From positions 190,239-244,953 of the forward strand of contig BFEA01000015.1 of the NCBI GenBank assembly GCA_003427395.1: a stretch of DNA of 54,715 bases. The letters run 5' to 3'. Source of the stretch: Chara braunii (taxonomy: Eukaryota > Streptophyta > Charophyceae > Charales > Characeae). Both the position numbers and the translations under genes were made by a program. Positions 21,447-32,732 of this stretch are shown one piece after another. The notes beneath the pieces are model-generated. The model made no database searches, had not been told where the DNA came from, and worked only from the letters and a program-made list of their open reading frames with translations. Every line of letters begins with the position of its first letter. The stretch's first letter is position 1.

Positions 21447-21579
21447 ATGTGAGACAAATTCGAATGACCAGTTCGATCCGCTGAAGAGTTCAATCGATTT
21501 CACTGACGGGAATCACATCCGCTACACCGAGATGTTCAAGGAGGCTGGCTACTTCGATATATGCACGTCAATGGAGCAA
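21447..21579 (+). CDS. Candidate 5' exon of the DUF7869-type gene
   Basis: The frame contains QFDPLKSSIDFTDGNHI and EMFKEAGYFDICTSMEQ. It is bounded by an acceptor-like TTGTTTTGCAG ending at 21446 and a donor-like GTATGT at 21580. It lies directly upstream and on the same strand as the DUF7869-type reading frame. I do not recognise a domain in it. The link to the downstream frame is positional only, and the acceptor for the following exon was not identified with confidence. Confidence 0.35.
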
Positions 21580-21806
21580 GTATGTAGATGACCGTTAGGT
21601 TACCTGAAGTTAATTACGAAAGGCTCTAACAAGAAGAAAGAGTTTGTGCAATCAAAGGAAATCCATGGATCAAAGAGAGCTTCTCCCCATGGCGTTTCGC
21701 CTTTCATTGCGTTCTTTGCATGACGGCGTCAAGGACGGCTCAGCGAACGACCGCATGAACCGGGCTATGGAAACCGAACACGCCATATCACCTACAACAC
21801 CTAGAG

Positions 21807-23957
21807 TTGGCCCCGACGAGCTCTTCGCACAGTTCGCCGTTCCAACCGTTCACTGCAGTTTTTCCCAGAAAACGAAGTCTCGCTTTTCGTGAGAGCTTTG
21901 GAGGTTGCATCCAAAAGCCTACAGATTTGGCGACACCATCCGCAGGCGAAGAACCGTCTGCCTCCCGAATCGAGTTCTACATTCCTGACGAGGTGCAACC
22001 CACAACTTCGGTGCACAGCAGTTGCATGTCGATGGCTGCTTCTTTCGCAACATCTGATGACCAGAGTGAGAAGTTGGTGGCCACTGATTACTCGTTTGGA
22101 CGACAGTCCTCTTCCAATGCACCTTCACTTCGTGCCAGCTCCAGTACTACGAAGTTGGTTGGCACCGACTATTCTTCAGAGGAACTTTCCACAACACGGG
22201 CGGGTCCAACGCAAGTGCGAAGTGATGATGCCATTCCAGCTCAGAGTCAGTCTGGGTCGGAAGCGTCTGGCGGGGGTGATGCAGAGAGAAGGGCAATACT
22301 ACAAATTTTGTCCGCACCTCTGCCAGGCGAAAGACGAAAGTATAGCATGGCTAATAGGAACGCTAGGAGGAAAGATCAGTACAAAAGAGCGAAAAACATG
22401 TTGTCCGAAAAAAGACTGCTCATGGTGCGCGGCATGACATGTTGCAAGGCTCGTTGTTGTTACGACGTGTCGCCTGAGGAAGTGCGAAAGGTTTGACAAG
22501 GACTGTACAGTAAGAGTGCGGTGGAGCGAGCTGAGTGGTGGATGAAAAGTATTAAAGATTTTACGGTAAATGAGAGTGGACAAAAACGTGTCCGCCCTGT
22601 GGAGTTGGAACGTTCGATGTGCGTCAAGGTGTACTGCAATGTGCTCGGTGTCTCGTATAACACGTTTTATAGCTACAAAAATCACTTCGACAATAACTTT
22701 GTGCGTTCCGAGCATGGCCTGACGGGTAGATATCGGCCTACCAATAAAACGGTTGCCATGCTTGCCAGCATGAGAACGTTCATCGAGTGTCATGCGGATA
22801 GCATGCCGAATGAGGTGGCTAGCGAAGGCAATGTTTCCAGACCGAAACTTCGACTCCCAGCTGCTTTTACGAAGAGATCAATTTATGAGTCCATCAAATC
22901 TGACTTTATGGCCGATGGCGTCGCGGTCGTGTCTGAGTCCAACTTTTATAAGTTATGGCGGAAAGATTTTTTCCACGTATCCCTCGCGCACTCTAACATG
23001 TTCACGAAGTGTTCCGTCTGTCATAAACTGAAGGGACGTGTACAATATGTTGCTCTTCCTCGTGATCGAGAACAAGCTCGAGAGGATATGAAAGTTCACC
23101 AAAGGAGGCAAGTAAAACACAGATTGGACTATAGTCGAGCGAAAATTGATTCGATGGTCTATCCGAACGAGCATTTGTGTCTCATCATTGACGGCATGGA
23201 TCAGAAGAAGACAACTATCCCCCATATTGGTCAGGCAAACTACTCGAAAGCACTTAGGCATGAAATGATGATGAAGACGAATCTGACAGGCGTCATTGCA
23301 CACGTTAGAGACCCTAGCATATATGTCTACACATGGTTTCCGTATTCCAAACACGATTCGAATACTGTCGCTACTTGTCTTACGAGAACCCTTGTCGAAA
23401 TTCAAGAGAGAGGGACGCCACTACCAACGTTTTTTAGCATTCAAGCAGATAATTGTTGGCGGGAAAACAAGAACAAGTACATATGTGCGCTAGCTGCACT
23501 GTTGGTTAAGTTCAAAGTTTTCCAAGAGGTAGAAATAGGTTTCATGCTGGTGGGGCATACCCATACATACGTTGACGCTACTTTCAGCGTTTTCTCGAAA
23601 GAATTGAAAGACATAGACGCTTATACTATGGACGAGTTCTACGAGCTCATAAAGCAATCCCACAAAAAGCCTCCCAAATGTATTTTCCTTGACACGATGG
23701 CAAATTGGATTAGTATTGTAGACCCGTGCGTTGCGTCGGACATTACTGGTATTTCGAAACCGCACTTGCTTAAATTTTTGATGGTTGGAGATAATCCGGA
23801 CATGTTGCACAAGGAGTTCTGCGATGACAACTGGTTGCCCGAGGAAAAAAAGGTCCGATTTATTGGTTCAATCAAAACCCCAATGAAAGCTATACAGGTC
23901 CTTCGTGGCCATTTGACCCGCCTCATGTGCAACCCCTTCCTCGAAAAGACTGTGTGA
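21807..23957 (+). pseudogene. DUF7869-type transposase-like protein, interrupted by an in-frame TGA
   Basis: One frame runs from 21807 to 23957 with a single TGA at 22494-22496. The part before it (229 codons) is Ser/Thr-rich and ends in a Cys cluster, TCCKARCCYDVSPEEVRKV. The part after it resumes in the same frame with QGLYSKSAVERAEWW, as expected if one CGA Arg codon became TGA. Downstream come a Cys pair (KCSVCHKLK), LIIDGMDQKKTTIPH, SIQADNCWRENKNKY and VGHTHTYVDATFS. The Asp residues in IDGMD, ADN and THTYVD are spaced as in an RNase-H/DDE-like fold. This is the pattern I know from DUF7869-type proteins, multicopy in several eukaryotes and probably mobile-element derived. Biochemical activity is not established, so DNA transposition is inference. 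The ATG at 22521 would give a 478-residue protein lacking the N-terminal region. Confidence 0.65.
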
Positions 23958-24129
23958 ATGACAAAAATAGTGTTATTCGATTCCGCGAGTTGTTGAAGAG
24001 TAAGCGGTTAACGTGATGCACTTACAATGACCATGAGGTGAGTAGGAGAGAAAACCTTTTGAGTTACTAGAGGAGGTTATCAAACATGGCGATGAGATCA
24101 TCGCCAACAGGTTGTCCTCACATCCTCAG

Positions 24130-24188
24130 GTAAGTTTTTGGCCAAGATCACAGTTGCTCGAAAGCGATCAACAACTTTCTCCTCGCAG
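24130..24188 (+). other. Candidate 59-bp intron
   Basis: CTCAG is followed by GTAAGTTTTT at 24130, and a pyrimidine-rich TTTCTCCTCGCAG ends at 24188. This is the most consensus-like intron near the 3' part of the DUF7869-type gene. Its use is not proven. Confidence 0.35.
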
Positions 24189-24690
24189 TGTGAACATCGA
24201 CGACAGGGAACCCCTGTTAGTTGGACGAAGAAAAGATCGTCCGAAGACCAGTTTCGACCCCCTCGTGCATGTTGACGTGGCCACTTTTCTTATCCTTCGC
24301 CCCTCCGACGATGATCTGTCCAGCGGTGTGCCAATCTGGGTGGGCAAAGCTCTTTCTCGGGTGGTTGTTGAAAAAGATTCGCATAATTATAATCAAGTGT
24401 TGGTGGAATACTGGGTGCCGACTGGGAGAGCAAAGTCGCTCGAACAACTGTGTGACAACGCATGAGAGAAACGATGGAAAATGACTGAGCAGTCACAATG
24501 GCAGCATGCCGACTCAATCGCTTGTGGTTGGGAGAGACCGACCGGAGGTACAAAACCGTTTGTGACTAGATTTGTCATTCCTTCCAATGTTCGACGAAAT
24601 GTCGAAGCTGCACTTCGAGATCTGAGTCCATCTGTTGAAGAGAGTCTCGATGCGGGGGACAAGAGCGACGAGTGCACGTCCGCCGAATAA
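24189..24690 (+). pseudogene. C-terminal part of the DUF7869-type gene, second in-frame TGA
   Basis: The frame reads VDVATFLILRPSDDDL, PIWVGKALSRVV, then VLVEYWVPTGR and LEQLC. This resembles the small beta-rich tail that follows the RNase-H-like domain in DUF7869-type proteins (from memory, moderate certainty). A TGA at 24463-24465 interrupts it, and the same frame continues with EKRWKMTEQSQWQHADSIAC to a TAA at 24688. A CGA-to-TGA change would explain this stop, as at 22494. Its frame differs from that of the main part, so an intron or a frameshift must lie between 23957 and 24189. Both breaks support a decaying copy. Confidence 0.5.
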
Positions 24691-24949
24691 AGTGAGGGAG
24701 TAGGATTTTTGAAAATGACTGTTCGGACGAAAATTTGGAAGGGAGCATATTGTTTTTTTAACTTAGTTAATTGCGATGACTCTGCGGTGCGACAAGGTGA
24801 CGGATTTTGTCCACGGTCTGGGGTTGATTTTTTTTAGATGGTTGGATGATGGTTAAGCAATTTTTGAAGTTAAGCGTGAAGGCGATTCCTCTGCTTTTTC
24901 GACATTTCATTTTCGTTTGTGTTTGCATTGCATGTCTCGTATAGGGAAT

Positions 24950-25430
24950 GCAACAGAAGTCATGGCCCATTGGCATGATTATTCGTATCCCATTCACCCT
25001 TGTACATGCGGATTGCGTGGTGCGGACGGCGATACCAAAATTCTCGAGCATATGACAATGGAGTTCGAAAACGACCCATGGACGAGCGTCGTCCCCTTCT
25101 TCGATAAGCCTCTCGATGCATGGTCCGAGGCAGAATGGGATAGGGCGATTTTGGCAAGGAAATGTCCATGGCATAAGAAGTACAAGCGATGGAGTGGGGG
25201 AGCCTAATCGAAGTACCTCATTATGCCATTGGCGTCAGGCGACTTCCATCCCTGCGCGCTGCACGCAGACAGGAAGAGAATGAGCGGTTTTACCTTCGGT
25301 TGGAAAACGCCACGAGGTCACCTTGGGTGTGGTCTGCCAACTTGAAACAAGAGTTGTTGGACTGTGCATCCTACAATTCGTTTTTGGAAGTATATCCGTT
25401 GCGCGGTGCCGGAATACGGCCAAAGGATAT
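24950..25430 (+). pseudogene. DPW/CPW-domain paralogue, frameshifted
   Basis: The first frame contains HPCTCGLRGADGD, EFENDPWTSVVPFF, LDAWSEAEWDRAIL and KCPWHKKYKRW. It aligns without large gaps to the minus-strand exon at 1-257. The homologous reading then jumps frame near 25187. The left-edge copy reads MLELENLITLP after YKFAN, and here MEWGSLIEVPH follows in another frame and stays open to 25725. A small indel thus breaks the gene. An acceptor-like CTCGTATAG ends near 24943, consistent with an exon. It lies about 260 bp after the DUF7869-type gene on the same strand and may belong to the same element. The function is unknown and I recognise no named domain. Beyond about 25430 the translation becomes low-complexity and is probably not coding. 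Confidence 0.5.
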
Positions 25431-28031
25431 GTCGTACTGTTGCATACGGTTGTCTGTGGCCGGTTCCAACTTCTGCAGAGTGTTGTGTGTGGCATGTTCA
25501 AACCGAAAGCGGACTTTGGTAGACGCTGTTATCCCAGCAGCAACCCTTGGTCGTCCCTTGGGATGCCCACCCCAAAGCATCCCCAGATCTCTCTACCAGG
25601 CCTCACGCTCCAGCATCAGCAGGTTACAGGGCAACACCCCAGCACCGGCCAGCGTCGTTCTGGCATCGAATGACCACAAATCATTGAGTATAACAGCATC
25701 GAAATTGCCTAAGATGGATTGCTAAGAAACCCTAAAGTCCTAAGACATTCATAAGAACAATTGACTTTTTTTCTATTCAGACTCTACCAAGTCAAAAGAA
25801 TATGTGTGTCAATAAGCCTCCCCATCACGAATCAGACAGGTGAAACCTATTCAATCCCCCTACGACCACCACCAGCATGGTTAATTTTAGCACGAACCGA
25901 AGCTCTTCCAAGCCTCATGCTCCCATCAAGTTAGGGTACAGAGTTGCACCACCTTGCTCCAGCACCAGCCAACATTGCTCCAGTTACGACCCCCGATGAC
26001 CACTGGGACTGCCCCCGCAAACAGCCCCCCAGAGCTCTCAACCAGGCCTCGCGCCCCCACTAAGCTAGGTCACAAATTTGCGCCACCTGGCTCCGGCTCC
26101 GGCCAGCGTTGCTCCAGCATCGGTCTTCAATGGCCACCGACTTTTTAACCACCCCTCGCAGGATCAAAGATGGCTTGCCAGATAACACCTATTCTACAAC
26201 CTCCTCGAGAGGCAACCAAATGGAAAGCTATAGTAAACTGGATGATAGATTTCTTTGAGAGAGATCGCCCCTCCCTCCCCCTACCCCTTCCCCCTCAGCC
26301 CTATACTGCCTCTGCCGAGGAGAGTCACTCACTCGCCCTCGGCCCCAATATAAGACCAATCCTCTCCCACCCTTTCCCCAGGAGCACGCAGTTCCCACCT
26401 AAAGCATGCCCCCCCACCCCTTGCCCATTTCCGGCTCCGCAGGGACTGATGGACCCACCCACAGTCCCTGCCCCAGAATAAGGCAACCCCCTACTCCGCC
26501 CCTACCCTCTTTGATACATTCACCCTCCACCTTGCGATGCCCCTGTAGGATAGAGCTCCCCCCACCCCCTTCCCATCGTTCAGCCCTCCGGGAACAATCT
26601 GATCCAGCCGACTACAGTTATTGATGACACACTTACCAAAATATCATTCGCTTGGATTTTGTTGAATCTTGTTGGTGACGATGGACAGCACCCTGAAGAC
26701 AATAATAATGAGAATGATGGTGACAACCAACTCACCTGCTGATGCAGAGCAACATCTAATTGAAAACAAGCTGATGATGATGATGATAATGATGAGGATG
26801 AAAACGGAAAGATGATGCTGATCTTACCAAAGAGCAGCACCAACAGCCCCTATGATTACAAACTGATGATGATGATGATGATGATAGTAATGATGATAGT
26901 GATGATGATGGTGATGTTGATAATGATGATGATGATGATGATGGTGATGTCAGTAATGATGATGATGATGATGATGGTAAGGATGATGACGCATAGCGCC
27001 CTACAACGACTACAAGATGATGATGGTGTGATGACGAGCTCCTTGGATAATAACCTAAAGATGATGATGATGATGATGATGAGCAGCCCTATGATGACGT
27101 CAAGTGTTGCCACCCGTGCCGTATGATGGAGAGAGATTTGACGATGGTGATACAACAGTGAGTGACGAGCAGCTCCCCTGATGCAAAGCTCCTTGATAGT
27201 AGTAAAGATATTAGCGCCGAACAAGAGTGAAGACATTGATCTTGATTTTCAGACCTTGGAATCAGGATTATTAGTTATATGTCCGTAACATATCAAGAGT
27301 TCTAGGATAGAAGACCTAATAAGTAATGAAACAGGCAAAACTATCTAAGAATCTCATCGTTAAGAATCTCATCAAGGTCATCACGAAATCACGATTTCGA
27401 AACTTGAAGAAGAAAACACAACTTACCCTTGACATCCCTAAACGCACCCCCCCTCTCTCCAAACCTCACCTCCTCCTTCATCGGCTCTCAAGCAACTCGG
27501 CCGCCTGTGATTGACAATCATTCAAGTTGATTCAACCAACCCAATAGACCGAACGATGAAAATAACAGCACCCCAGCTAGGATTGCCATCACACCACTCC
27601 AAACCACGTGGCGAGACTAAACCGCCAAACCCGCCAGCCGCCCCTTGCAGGTAGCCCAAAGAGATGAGGGGGTGTCCTCGTCGCAAACGTCTTCCACCTT
27701 TAGAAGACCCTTCTCCCGCATTCCTCCTCCCCCCTTCTTCCTTGTATTTAACAGAAGCAGCAAACAAAAGCGTCTACAACAACGTCCAAACACCACTAAC
27801 CTGCTCCTCCATACCCCATGATCGCGCAATATTCCTCCTCTTCGCCGAGACCTTGATGTGAGATACGTTGCCCCCGTGTTCTTCCACTCACACAAGCGAG
27901 TACATAAGAGCAGCAGCAAACATGAGAGCCTATAGCAACACCCAGACACGCTCCTCCATACCCCAACCAACACCACACGTCGCCGACCGATGAAGCGGTC
28001 ATACGCTGAGATCCGCTTGCTCCTGATGAGT
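25431..28031. other. Non-coding, low-complexity stretch
   Basis: Pro/Ala-rich CAG/CCC low-complexity DNA (about 25570-26130, with diverged copies of CAGCGT-CTCCAGCATCG) is followed by a C-rich zone (26250-26570), a GAT zone (26755-27095) and unremarkable DNA. Frames on either strand are composition-driven and no domain is recognised. Confidence 0.5.
26755..27095. repeat. GAT/ATG trinucleotide microsatellite cluster
   Basis: Long interrupted runs of GAT give poly-Met on one strand and poly-Ile on the other. They explain the 104- and 126-codon frames here, which are not genes. Confidence 0.9.
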
Positions 28032-28517
28032 GGGCATCGTGGCATCCATCTTGTTGCAAGCGCAGATCATCTGCTTCACGGCCAGCGTGAACGCCATCAG
28101 GGCGTGCTCACGGGTCTGCCCATCCTTCGAGATACCCGCCTCGAACCCTCCCGTCGACGAGCCAATCACCAGCACAGCCCAGTCCGCCTGTGAAGTGCCC
28201 GTGATCATGTTCTTGATGAAGTCGTGATGGTCGGGCGCATCGATGACAGTCACGTAGTACTTCCGAATCGTCGTCTCGAACATCCACAACGCGATGTCGA
28301 TGGTGATCCCGCACTCGCGCTCTGCCTTCAGCTTGTCCAACACCTAAGCGTACCTGAACGACCGCTTGTTCATCTCAGCCGCTTCCTTCTCGAACCTCTC
28401 GATCACACACTTGTCAATGCTACCCAACTTGTAGATGAGATGGCCCATGGCCGTCGACTTATGGGAGTCGACATGGCCAATGACCACCATGTTGATATGG
28501 GACTTCTCCTTTCCCAA
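28032..28517 (-). pseudogene. Translation elongation factor 1-alpha retropseudogene, N-terminal part
   Basis: The minus strand reads [20 protein letters not shown] from about 28517. It continues with [24 protein letters not shown], a TAG, then [38 protein letters not shown] and CNKMDAT, ending near 28032. This is the GTP-binding domain of eukaryotic EF-1alpha, which delivers aminoacyl-tRNA to the ribosome. It is disabled: the start codon is TTG instead of ATG, the P-loop Gly of GHVDSGKS is His, DAPGHRD is DAPDHHD, and the Trp expected before VLDKLK is TAG. Homology stops after about 160 of roughly 450 residues, without the rest of the protein. The uninterrupted frame suggests a truncated processed copy, although no poly-A tail was identified. 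Confidence 0.9.
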
Positions 28518-28715
28518 GGCTGCTTACCGGACGCACAGCGGACGGCAAAGAATAACAGGATATGGCGGTCGCACCCAACCAAGCGATGAGGAAGCAGCAC
28601 GACAAACGCAGCGCACAACACAGATGATCCCACTCCCACCTCCTCCTCACGTCAAACTTGTCGTCATAGCGCCCTGTCCACTCTTCGTTTCCAGCCCTCA
28701 CGTGTCATCCAAACG

Positions 28716-28755
28716 TCGGGCGGCAGAGCGCTCCCGGTAGCGCTCCGCCGCCCGA
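28716..28755. repeat. 17-bp-stem GC-rich hairpin
   Basis: TCGGGCGGCAGAGCGCT (28716-28732) pairs with AGCGCTCCGCCGCCCGA (28739-28755) with one mismatch and a 6-nt loop CCCGGT. No T tract or gene end is adjacent. It might be a remnant of a short TIR element. Confidence 0.7.
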
Positions 28756-29223
28756 GCAATCAGGCTCCCAACAGTTTTACCTAGGGTGCACTACTCACGA
28801 AATGTGCAAAATTAGAATGAATCTTCTGCAGAACATGGAATAATACGCCACCATATGTTTTGTCTTTTGTGCATTTGGTGAGTAGAGGCCCTCAGGGCCA
28901 CTGCACATGTTCTTAAGAAAAGAAAAACGAGAAAAGAAAAGAAAAGCGAGAAATAGTGACCCATAACCGACATGCATAGACCTGAATTCGAATCCAGACT
29001 ATATATTCTCTGCCCACCCTCACGGAGTACAAGTTTGAACCGTATCTCTGCATGACGTCGGGTCCTAGCTAATATGCTGTAGGGATCCTTCTGAAAAGAG
29101 GCTGGACACAACTAAGACATTTTTTAGTTTTCTACTTTTTTAATGTGCCACATCACTTGTGTGTGGGTGCCTGCATGTGCGGCACCCCCGCGCATGAGAT
29201 GCGCCGCAAGTATGATTCGAACA

Positions 29224-29226
<3 letters not shown>

Positions 29227-29282
<56 letters not shown>
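29227..29282. repeat. CT/CA microsatellite
   Basis: A CT run passes directly into a CA run. The neighbouring frames are repeat products. Confidence 0.9.
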
Positions 29283-31248
29283 AAGGGGGTCCGAAAGGGG
29301 GTCCGAAATCCCCCGACAGGTGAGTGCGCTGGGGGGGCCCGGCCCCCAACCGGGTGCCCTGCCCGGCCAGGCCACCCGGGACCTCCCCCGGGCCCCTGCC
29401 GGTCACCCGGGCGGCCCGGATCCCCACTCAGATATACACTCTATTACTTCACATTTGAAATAGTTGTGAGGATTCGGATCCTCGGCAGGCCTGAGGGGCC
29501 CCTGTTGCATCCGTGCCCACCCTAAGTGAAGGCGGGCCTAACAAATCACGAGAGGCCCCCGACTGGCAATTTCATATTTGGGGTCCAGGCAGTTTCGTCA
29601 CGCCAGTTGGTTGAAGGAAACACAGACCGAGCAGTGACGAAAAAGATCCCAGGCCTTCCAGGCCTTTCCAAAATGATGCAGGCCCTGGACGAGAATCGCA
29701 GCCTCATACACAGACAGTTGGGAGGCCCAACCAAACGCGGCCCAGTAGCTGCAAGAGAGGCGCAGCATCCTGGGGCCTACCGGAAGCTTATGGGCCCAGG
29801 CCAGCCCAGCCAGGCTGCCGAATGAGGCAGGCTCTTTCCATATAGGAAAGAGCTCGCTGCCTGGCAAGTCATTCGGGCACTCGCATGCTAGCGGCAGTGC
29901 TGCTGGAGCGGACGCTCGTGGGCTGCTGCCAGCGCTGAGAGGCGAGGTGCAAGCGCGTGTGGTCGTGCAAGAAGCAGGGCGCTGCTGAGGGCAGCGTCAT
30001 AGCCCAGCCTCCATAGCTGACTGACGGCTTGGATGTACAGTGAGGTGCAGGGGTGGTCTTCGGGTGTACAAAGGGAAGACGTGGGAGTAAGACGAGGGGG
30101 AGAGAGAGAGAGAGAGAAGGATGATGATGATGATGTGAGGGCACATACATGGTATTGGCAATGATCTGCATGGGCGACATCTTCAAGTACTTCGGAGGCT
30201 GCTGACGTCAACAGTTGCATAGTCAATTAGTAGGCTAGTAGTAGCTGTGTAGGGAGTAGGCTGGGCGCCGAGCGCCAAGTAGGGAGAAAGGGACTGGATA
30301 CATGTGTTGGTGGTGGCGAGAGCAAGCTCTCATTGACATTAGTTTTCAGTGCTACGATTCTCCATTGGTGTTGTATTGGTGCAATGCTGCTTTCTGAACA
30401 CTGTGATATGATCTGGCTTTTAAATTTTAATGTGATTGTGCAATCTGAATATTGTCATCTCGCTATTGCTCATTTTCCTTGCATGGTTCACTTTTTGGAA
30501 AATATCCAATTTTGACGAAATGTGTGTTGAGAACAGGGAGGAAAAAATCGAACTTCACAGGGTTCTCCGTACTCACCAACAGACCAGACTAGAGGCCAGT
30601 CCGTTTTCGGGATTGCTGACATTTTTGGTTAAGAATCCTAGGATCAAGTGTAGTATCTGTTCTGATCAGTTTGATAACTGATCTGTGGTCCGGAGCAAGC
30701 GGAAGAAAACAAGAAAGAAGTTGAGCAGCGGGTGTGGCCTATGATAAATGGCCACCTCTGCAGACTGGACAGGACCGGTTCGGGTGTTGACTATGGAAAC
30801 ACGGCATCCAGTTCTCGCAGTTGCAGCACAATCAGCCTCTCCATGCTTGTTCCGCAATGATGGCCATACTCGTACTCTGTGCTAGGAACAAGGCACAGCT
30901 TCGCTGCGAACAGAAGACGAAGTCCTACATTCATCACCGGCAAAATGACAGGTAAACAGTGCTACACACCTGTGCTACCTGACAGTGTAGTCTATTTTTG
31001 TCTAAAGCATGGCAAAGGCTCGCGCCGAACAGCGAAGCACAAGAAGTAAGAAAAAAGACATTGGATACAGGTGATAGGACTGATACGGGCATACCGGACA
31101 GCAGTCGAAGGCACCAACAAGCGCCCCCGTCGATGGGGAAGCAGGGGTTATGCTAAGGAAGAAGAACAAAGAGGTAGTTTGGGGTGGGTCCTGTGAGCGT
31201 CAAAAAAAAAAAAAAAGAAAAAAAAAAAAAGACTGATAACTTGATAAC

Positions 31249-31367
31249 GGCATACTCACACTAACACTTTTCTCAATGTATACGACCCTATTTCTGGCCA
31301 GACCTGGATGCATCCGGGAGCAATCATGTCCAGAGCTGAGCCGAAAATGTCCTAGTGTGAGTATGCC
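31249..31367. mobile_element. Small MITE-like element with 15-bp TIRs
   Basis: GGCATACTCACACTA (31249-31263) and its exact reverse complement TAGTGTGAGTATGCC (31353-31367) bracket 119 bp of non-coding DNA. Similarity continues weakly inward (ACAC-TTTTC on both arms). No clear target duplication is visible, so the superfamily is undetermined. Confidence 0.55.
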
Positions 31368-32134
31368 CTAAGTATGGTAAACGTGTGGTCTACAACAGCA
31401 ATCCTCTGAACCCTCATAGTTGTAGGCACTACAGATGCGACATTGACGAACAATGCAAACAACCCGTGAGGACTTAACACTTTTCTTAAATAGACCCATC
31501 CAAAAGCACAGAGGCATGAAGGTCACACCGAGGTACACCACCCACCAAAGCCACTGCTGTCTTTCCCAAAGCAGAACATAATGGTTTTCGAAACTGTATT
31601 TGGGGCAGCTTCCAGTCTGCATACAGCGATAAGGACCACACGTTCTATTCGGATTCGGGTGACACCCGGCGACTGCACCGGTTTACACAGGGACAGTGGA
31701 TTTGTTTGGACCACTGGACCAGCTCAGCTGGTGTTAACCTCGAGAAAGGCAATTCAGAAATTTCAGATGTCCTGGGTGGGGAGAAACTGAGAAGTCACCA
31801 ACTTACGCTCAGCCAAAGTGATGGTTTACGCCGCCTGCTCCATATAGAGGACTGTCCCAAAAGAGGGGCGTCAGCTTGAGTACAGAAAAAAAAACAGTCA
31901 TCATCAGCGTTCCGACAGAGATCACTAACATCAGACCAACAAAGCATTCCCCACAACCAAAATGCCAATCACACGCAAACTGAAATTCACGAAGCTCTGA
32001 AAATTAAAAAAAAAAAAAAATCACAAAGCTCATCACACAGAAGCTGAACTTAACATCATGGGTTCCACATCTGCATGTCACCTTGTGAATCTGCCTGCCT
32101 GTCCATCGATCACACTATCTATCTGTCTCTTTGA

Positions 32135-32325
32135 CCCCCACCTTCCTATTGCACATAGGTTTGCAACTTAATAGAGCTTTATCCATCATTCTAGTCCCCC
32201 CACCTTCCTATTGCACATAGGTTAGCAACTTAATAGAGCTTTATCCATCATTCTAGTCTCCCCACCTTCCTATTGCACATAGGTTTGCAACTTAATAGAG
32301 CTTTATCCATCATTTTAGTCCCCAG
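32135..32325. repeat. 62-bp tandem repeat, 3 units
   Basis: CACCTTCCTATTGCACATAG recurs at 32139, 32201 and 32263. The three units are nearly identical. Confidence 0.9.
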
Positions 32326-32674
32326 ATTTCACTAATTCCACTACCACAGCATGCCCACCAGAAATGTTACCAATCGCACTTTTTTTTTTGGCAGCCATTA
32401 AGATTGTCGCGATCACCCGCTGCTTTCAACATTATCACGCAGAACAACACAGGCAATACACCACATGGTGAATAATAAAGGAGACTTACAGCATAAAATA
32501 CCACATAAAAAGAGCTGAATGAATCATAACCACTACCTCATCCATCTTGGCCAGTCAAATAATTGCCATTTCACTCCAACCAAAGCCGGTCAAGACTGGG
32601 AAAGCTAGGCTGTGCATAAATTAGACAGTCTTCTCCATCCCTTGCAGTCCCCTCCTCTCCATCCCCCTTTCCTC

Positions 32675-32676
<2 letters not shown>

Positions 32677-32731
<55 letters not shown>
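32677..32731. repeat. CT microsatellite
   Basis: An uninterrupted CT run of about 55 bp. Confidence 0.9.

Positions 32732-32732
<1 letters not shown>

Larger units (their letters stand above)
28518..31248. other. Intergenic, no gene seen
   Basis: Contains a strong hairpin (28716-28755), a CT/CA microsatellite (29227-29282), a very GC-rich block (29320-29520) and a smaller hairpin, GCTCTTTCC with GGAAAGAGC (29831-29853). An A-rich tract lies at 31202-31230. No coding region is recognised. Confidence 0.5.

Noticed and set aside
22494-24465. TGA as a sense codon (recoding or alternative genetic code)
   Set aside because: The spliced gene and the gypsy and LINE frames end normally, and the affected genes also carry frameshifts. 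C-to-T decay explains the TGA codons more simply.
24112-24465. Independent gene starting at 24112
   Set aside because: The ATG lies before a likely intron, and the downstream reading resembles the tail of the DUF7869-type protein.
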